Shown here piece after piece: positions 58,450-64,000 of a DNA stretch of 64,000 bases. A program made the position numbers and the translations under genes. Below the pieces are notes generated by a model, which was not told the origin of the DNA, did no database searches, and was given only the letters and a program-made list of their open reading frames with translations. Source of the stretch: Caenorhabditis remanei (lineage: Eukaryota > Nematoda > Chromadorea > Rhabditida > Rhabditidae); the NCBI RefSeq assembly GCF_010183535.1, contig NC_071328.1, positions 9,176,001 through 9,240,000 of the forward strand, in the 5' to 3' direction. Every line of letters begins with the position of its first letter. The stretch's first letter is position 1.

Positions 58450-61400
58450 GTTAGTTTATTTAACCGTATTTTGGGAAGATATGGAATCGCTCTGAATAAG
58501 GTTTTTGGATACTGAAAGTCCCTTTTATAAAATAGAAGTTATGCATCCTTCTGAATCTCAAATATCCGAAGAATTGAATTCATTTCTCAAGGAAGAAGAA
58601 AATATTCAACACAATGGACGATTGTTCACCACCCCTTTTTTCCCTTTCAGTCTACGATGGAACGCCTTTTTTTAATAAATAAAAAATGTGGGAGCTCTTT
58701 GAGAAGAGCTCCTCTCTCCCTCCCCCCTTCTTCGTGCCTATGAAATTCGTTTCTTTGTGATACTGGGAGTGGGGGACAGAGTGCCCGTCACCCCCAGCTC
58801 TTTCTCCTGAAATAGCTATGCTACTGCAGACATAAAGGGCGTGACTTAGTACGCGTCGCCTGGTGCCGCCAGGCTCCGCGCGGAAAAAGAGCACCTTTTT
58901 TGTGACCGCACACGAGGAGTCGCGCCAGCGTTCTCACACTGCCGCCACCGTCAACGAGAACAACGCGGACGGACCCTCTCCTCTCATGCATTCAGAAAAC
59001 CGCGTGAGTGAACGGCAGGAGGCGACCCACAGGGGCACTGGATGGCACTGGAAAACAACAGAGAAGAGACGACGAGAGTTCCGTTTTCGAAAACGAACGA
59101 ACTCATGCGGTGCCGCCAGCAGGGCTGTTGGGAACCACGCGGAGAAGAAATGAGAAGCGCGGGGCGCCGGGACAAGAGCAAGCAGCACGACCAGGCGTCC
59201 ACTCTTCTTCTGCCATCTTCATCTTCTTTTTCCTACTCTCTCTATCATCCAAACACACACAACTACCACTAAATTAGTTGCATTCTTCAACGCGGACACA
59301 CATTCCACTCCTCCCATTTTTCACCCTTTTCGGCACACGTTTCTCTCATTTTTTACTTTTAGATCTTTGTATTCAGCTACTTGATTCAAAATAGTGAAAA
59401 GCTCCTACCTTCAAGTCTATCGGATAAGAAAAACAACACATTACTCCATGTTCTGTAAAATTTCATCAGTCCTACATTCGTTCCATTTCCAGCCGTTTAT
59501 GATCTTAGACTAAAAGTCAGCCGAACTTACTATCTCTCACAGACCAAAACAAGAAAAAGGCATCAACAAGAAGGCACACTTCTACTAAAACACAAACTAA
59601 CATGGATATATGGACACATAGAAATAAACAAGAAGGCTGGAACTTTTCGGTCAGTCTGCTTTCCTTCCAAGTCTAGACACACCTCCTCCTTCTTCATTCT
59701 TTCCAATTCTCCTCCCCTTATTCTTCTCAATTTATTCATTCCGAAAATTGGAAGTCCGTTCCTTCATTGTCTTATTTTCTGAAACTCCCGTGGATTGCCA
59801 CGTGGAAACAGGTTGTTTTTGAATTCTCGGACACTTCCAAAAAGTGAATCCTAGATTTTGACCGAGATAATCTGGAGGATCAAGAAAAAGAAGATCCACG
59901 TGTTTTTCTTCAGTTCGCATCTCATCTCTTGATATTTCATAATGGAGGGTCCCAGAGAAGGAAAGGAAAAAAATAACGAAAAACAAAAAGTTCGTTTGTC
60001 CTTTTCTCTATTGCCGTTTCTCTCAGGTTTTTTACCTCCCTATCTTCTTCTTTCTTTTCTCGTTCTTCCTCTCGTCACAAGATTTCGCCCCCATTTTGAC
60101 AACTGCTTACTCTCTCTGGTAGTTTTTGCATTTTTGAGAAAATGGAACGACCTGAAAGTACTCCCAATGACACATTTGTTTTTGCGGAATGTAGTTCGAA
60201 CATATTCTTGTTCCTGAAATAAATTGGAAAGTGCAATTGACAGTTGACGGAACTAATCGGGTGTGGATCTGAACAAAGTGTTCAGAAAAGAGTAGTAACA
60301 CCTTCTGCTTGCTTTGTGAGAGAGTCTCTTGACCTGAACCGAGCTCGGTCTGTTTCTACCTGTACTTTCGAAATCTCTCCAGTTTATAAGTAACTTGTCA
60401 TGAGAAATCTTTCTGAAGTCAGAACAGAACACAGCCGGAAGTTTTGATGACTACTGAAGCGTTAAGGAAATTAGAAGATCTCATGATGCTCCTTTACCTC
60501 AAGTTGTCATGAGCCCTCGCTTCTGATCGAAAACATAATTTTAATAATAGAGTAGATCTCCAGAGAGATAACTATATCTCATTTGTTTATCACGAGTTTC
60601 TTTTTTTTTTTAGTATAGTTAGAGACCGCCCATTTCGGTGATTTCTATTTTCTCAGAAGAAAAACAGAGATCGGGTACATTCCGCTTACTCATTTTCTAT
60701 CAGAAATGTTATCTAATTGTATGATAGAACTGATATTTCAAAAGAGAAGAAAAATGAGATTTAAGGAAGTTCTATAATTTTCTATCGTAATCAACCAAGC
60801 AGAGAACCTTTGCTTCTTTTTCTGCTTCCTTCCACAAAAAATTTTTGTTTCATTTTCATCATTTTAGAGACCTCATACCAGCAGAGGAAGCCATTGGTCA
60901 TGTGTTTCTCTCGTTTTTTTTCTGTTCTCATCTTTTTCACCTCTGCAATATTGATAATGTTTTCCCTTTGTCCGATCCCCATTTTGCCCCATCACTCTTT
61001 TTTCCAATCTGCTGATTGAAGTTACATTTTCTCTTCTATCAGTTTTGCTTTGATTCTTTTAAAATATCTGTTGAATTCTTCGGATTATTTAACTTTCAGT
61101 TCTATCGAAATGTTTTCATGTGAAACTAAATCAGATCAGCCGTAACTACCTTCGATTTGATCTTGTGATCTCCGAAATACAAAATTCTGAAGATATTCAG
61201 ATTTCTAGTTTTTCACATATTGTCACATGTACATTCTGATCATCAAACCTTTATAATTTCGGTTTCTTTGCTCACTTATTCTGATTCATTCTACTAAAAC
61301 AGAATCTCAAAGATCATATTCCTCTTTCCTTTCTTTCTTTTTTTTGCATTCAGCAGGCTCATGTGACTGACCCACCCAGAGCTTTCTTTCGTTTCTCCTC

Positions 61401-64000
61401 CTTTTTCATATTCAGTGTCAAGACACATAGAGTTCCTTGTTATTTTTGTTCCGATCTGGCTGAAAAGTGCCAATATTTTCATGACCTTCTAGTATACTGT
61501 CCTCCTCCCTCACATCATATTCTTAGAAAATGAGCATCATCAAAAATGGAGCAGGAAGATTAGCTTCGTTCATTTCTGAAAAATATCCCCTATTCTAAAT
61601 TTATTTTTGTTCTTCTGCAGTTTTCATTCTTCAGATTTTCTACGAGAATTTTCCGCGAGCATATTCATTATTGGCTGCTTTTATTTTTGCCAATTTTGTC
61701 ACATATACATCTCGCTCGACAGCCAAATGCGTCAGGATTTATGGCCACTTTATTGGCTTTTAATCTCGCCATTTCTCTATTTTCTTCAATCGTTTTTAAT
61801 TAAATCCTCATTCATTTCTTTATTGAAAATTCCATTGATTGTCACGTCATTGAAGCAAAGAATTAAACTCTTGATATTCAAAGAACTCTGTCGTAAAAAG
61901 AATGTAGTTGGGATTACTGTAGGGAAAACTTCCGTGTGAATTCACACTCACAAATCAGAACACTTTTCGTACTTCCTAGTTACGGGGTTTAGTCATACTC
62001 CAATACGCTATAATTTCATATAACCAGATGCATTTGGTCGTGAAAAACGTGATATCTCATATCACTCTTTCTGTCGAGATTAGTTGATAAATTTGTATCA
62101 TTTTCTTACTTTGAAAGAGAGGATTTAGGATTTAGTTTAGCTTCATTCAAGTCGCTGACATTTTTGAGAATTCGGAGTCAAAAACCAGATACTATATATT
62201 TTGATTCAACTAACTTTTTTGAGCGCTGCTCATTTCTAAACGCCTCCAGTCATTTCTCATTCATCAAGAAACGAACGGACGTTGCCGGCAATGGATTAAT
62301 TGACACGGGCGGTGTGTGCGGGAAGAGAAGAACGGCCAGCCGGCTGTTACTCTTTGGGAGAAAAAAGGATAGAAAATGAACGAACGGACAGAGGAAGATG
62401 GACGGATTGACGGAATGATGAGAGTAGAGACTTGACACGTTTTAGGAGGAGAAATGCATATTTCTAGAACAAAGTTGTGGGGGTACGGTAACATTGGTGA
62501 ACTACTGTAGTTTCAAGGTTTTCCACTATTTCGATCCCCTCGAGACAATCAACCGAAAAAAGAACTAACACCCGCGATCTTGTTTTTGATATATTCAGCT
62601 AACTAGTTCCGGTTATAAAAACCCCAAAAATGTCCTTCGTGTGTGTTCCAAGTTCAGTCTCCTCCACTGCCCTCGAATCGCCCTGTAAACAACTCGTGCC
62701 CCTTCCCCTTCTTTCTCTTTCCCGTTGGCACCCGATGCCACGTCATAGCCGTCAAGAAAAGGTACACAAAAGTGCAACCTCTTTTGTCCTTTTTTGCCCT
62801 TGTTCTCACAGTACAAACCTGAGGCCCTCCTATACATTCAATCCCTTAGACACATAATGGTCCTTCTTTCGCTTTTTTCCCTTCTTGGGTGCTCACCACT
62901 GCGTGTGCAATTAGCCGCCCGTTCCGTCGACTCGACCTCCGTTCCGTTTTCCGATCAGCTGCTACTCTCACCCTGAGAGCTCCTCTTTTGGTCTATGTGC
63001 GTTCTTTTGTGCTCTTTTTTTTCGAGAGTAAAGTCTACACTATCCCACAGCTTTTCTCCCCTTTTTAGTCATTGCCTGTAGAATTGAATCGAATCGAAAC
63101 TAGACATTTTGAAATACCTGGAGACGAAAAGAAGCTTCTTTGTTAGTAACGAACGATTCCTTTTTTGAGTGGTGGAAGTGGAAAAAGAAGGAAAAATGAA
63201 ATCGAAAATGTTCCTTCTTTTGCTGCTTCTTCTTCTTCAAAGTTAGAAAAAGTATTAATAGTACCTAGAGGGAGGAGAAAGAAAAAGAGAAAGATATCTG
63301 TCACCAAAATCAAAAGGTGTCAGTGTTCCAGCCGTCTTCCTCTGATTCTTTTGTCATCTGCGTCTCTATGTCATACCTGCACATCTCCTACCTCTATCTA
63401 TACCTACCAGCTGATCAGGTGAGAGTGAAAAATGTAGAAGAATTTCTGCGCTTCCTCTTATAAAGTACCGTCTATCGTACTCTCTCGCCTCTTTCTGTCA
63501 CACAGGGAAGGAAGATGAATGGGGGATGGCCACCCTCTTTCTCTTCCCCCCGACTGCCATTTTTTCTCTTATGCCCTCACACTCAGGCTTCTACTAAATA
63601 TCTAACCAATTCATGTCTGTCTAACTCTCTTCCCTCTTTCTACTATCGTTTTCCTCTCTCCCTCTCTTCGAACAAAAAGCGAACGCCGGTGTTCCTCCTC
63701 GTTTTTTCTCTCCTCTCTCCATCTTTTTCCTCATCTTTTAACCATACGAACGGGCCACCCGGCTACCATCTCACCCTCTCTCTCCCTTTCTCTGTCTCAC
63801 CGACACGGACGAGATGTCTCTTTTTTTCGCCCGCACCCAAACGACCGGGTCTGTCCGTTCATCCGTCGTGTGGCCACCTCTACTACCACCCAGCCATCTG
63901 TCGTGTTCGCCTTTTTTGGTCTTCGTCGCCTTCCCTTTTTTTATTGGCGGGTTTTTATTGTCGAATTTAGAATTGCATGCTTTCATTCCTTTCATTATAG
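58450..64000 (+). other. daf-16: daf-16 intron inside the forkhead domain, running off the right edge
   Basis: After the GTTAGT donor at 58450 no following forkhead exon (expected to start NSIRHNLS) was found, so this intron is at least 5.5 kb. It contains a GC-rich island at about 58845-59180 and moderately GC-rich patches at 62270-62350 and 62640-62960. An alternative promoter or alternative forkhead exon could be here, but none was recognised. Confidence 0.5.
58845..59180. promoter_or_regulatory. GC-rich island within a daf-16 intron
   Basis: Local GC content rises clearly above the surrounding AT-rich intron, with CGCG-, GCCGCC- and GGCGCC-type words in about 330 bp. Open frames exist on both strands, as expected for GC-rich DNA, and none shows a known domain. 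It might mark an internal promoter or enhancer; this is inferred from composition only. Confidence 0.35.

Noticed and set aside
58863..59277. Overlapping frames on both strands in the GC-rich island
   Set aside because: Stops are rare in GC-rich DNA on all frames; no domain, and the frames conflict with each other.
63515..63970. 151-codon frame near the right edge
   Set aside because: Ser/Pro/Phe/Leu-rich translation of a CT-rich tract without splice signals; not like any DAF-16 exon.
1..64000. CRISPR arrays, bacterial operons, rRNA or tRNA genes
   Set aside because: None seen by eye. The repeats here are transposon-type inverted repeats; this is a eukaryotic nuclear sequence. A tRNA scan would settle the tRNA question.

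Overview
The window is nuclear DNA of a nematode of the genus Caenorhabditis, very probably chromosome I of a species other than C. elegans. It is AT-rich (roughly 63-65% by eye) and has short introns ending in TTTCAG. The gene set carries recognisable orthologues of C. elegans kin-3, rpn-10, mrpl-9, nfs-1, ndua-13 and daf-16, and from memory most of these lie close together on C. elegans chromosome I. Exon models below were built by hand from splice signals, phase continuity and family similarity; they have not been checked against transcripts.

Layout. 1-659 (-): first exon of ndua-13 (GRIM-19, complex I), whose first intron holds a non-LTR retrotransposon piece running off the left edge. 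956-1612 (+): small coiled-coil protein. 2009-8466 (+): single-pass membrane protein with a 3.2 kb intron. 9453-14548 (-): Ser/Pro-rich protein with a C-terminal membrane anchor; its large intron holds a 1365 bp foldback element containing a LINE reverse-transcriptase relic that is itself split by a small hAT-like element. 14549-21045: mostly non-coding. 21046-25139: three related microproteins of STMP1 type, a RAMAC-like RGG protein, a C/G-rich foldback and a 786 bp palindrome. 25430-27947 (-): rpn-10 behind mrpl-9, spaced like an operon. 28372-33076 (+): kin-3 then nfs-1. 33932-35561 (-): GT11 fucosyltransferase. 36293-37332 (+): REX-type DEDDh exonuclease. 37465-37900: Tc1-like MITE. 43084 to the right edge (+): daf-16, with a distal (b/f-type) start and a proximal (a-type) start that splice to shared exons entering the forkhead domain; the recognition helix and C-terminus lie beyond the window.

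Biology. The compact left and middle part is dominated by mitochondrial and housekeeping functions: complex I assembly, mitochondrial ribosome, Fe-S cluster sulfur donor, STMP1-like mitochondrial microproteins, proteasome ubiquitin receptor and casein kinase 2. The right third is almost entirely daf-16 promoter and intron, in keeping with a developmentally controlled transcription factor with alternative promoters.

Most novel point: three tiny genes with the same 25-codon first exon and phase-0 intron, each with a TGATGCAA bZIP-type octamer about 100-130 bp before the start codon. This suggests a co-regulated family of mitochondrial microproteins.
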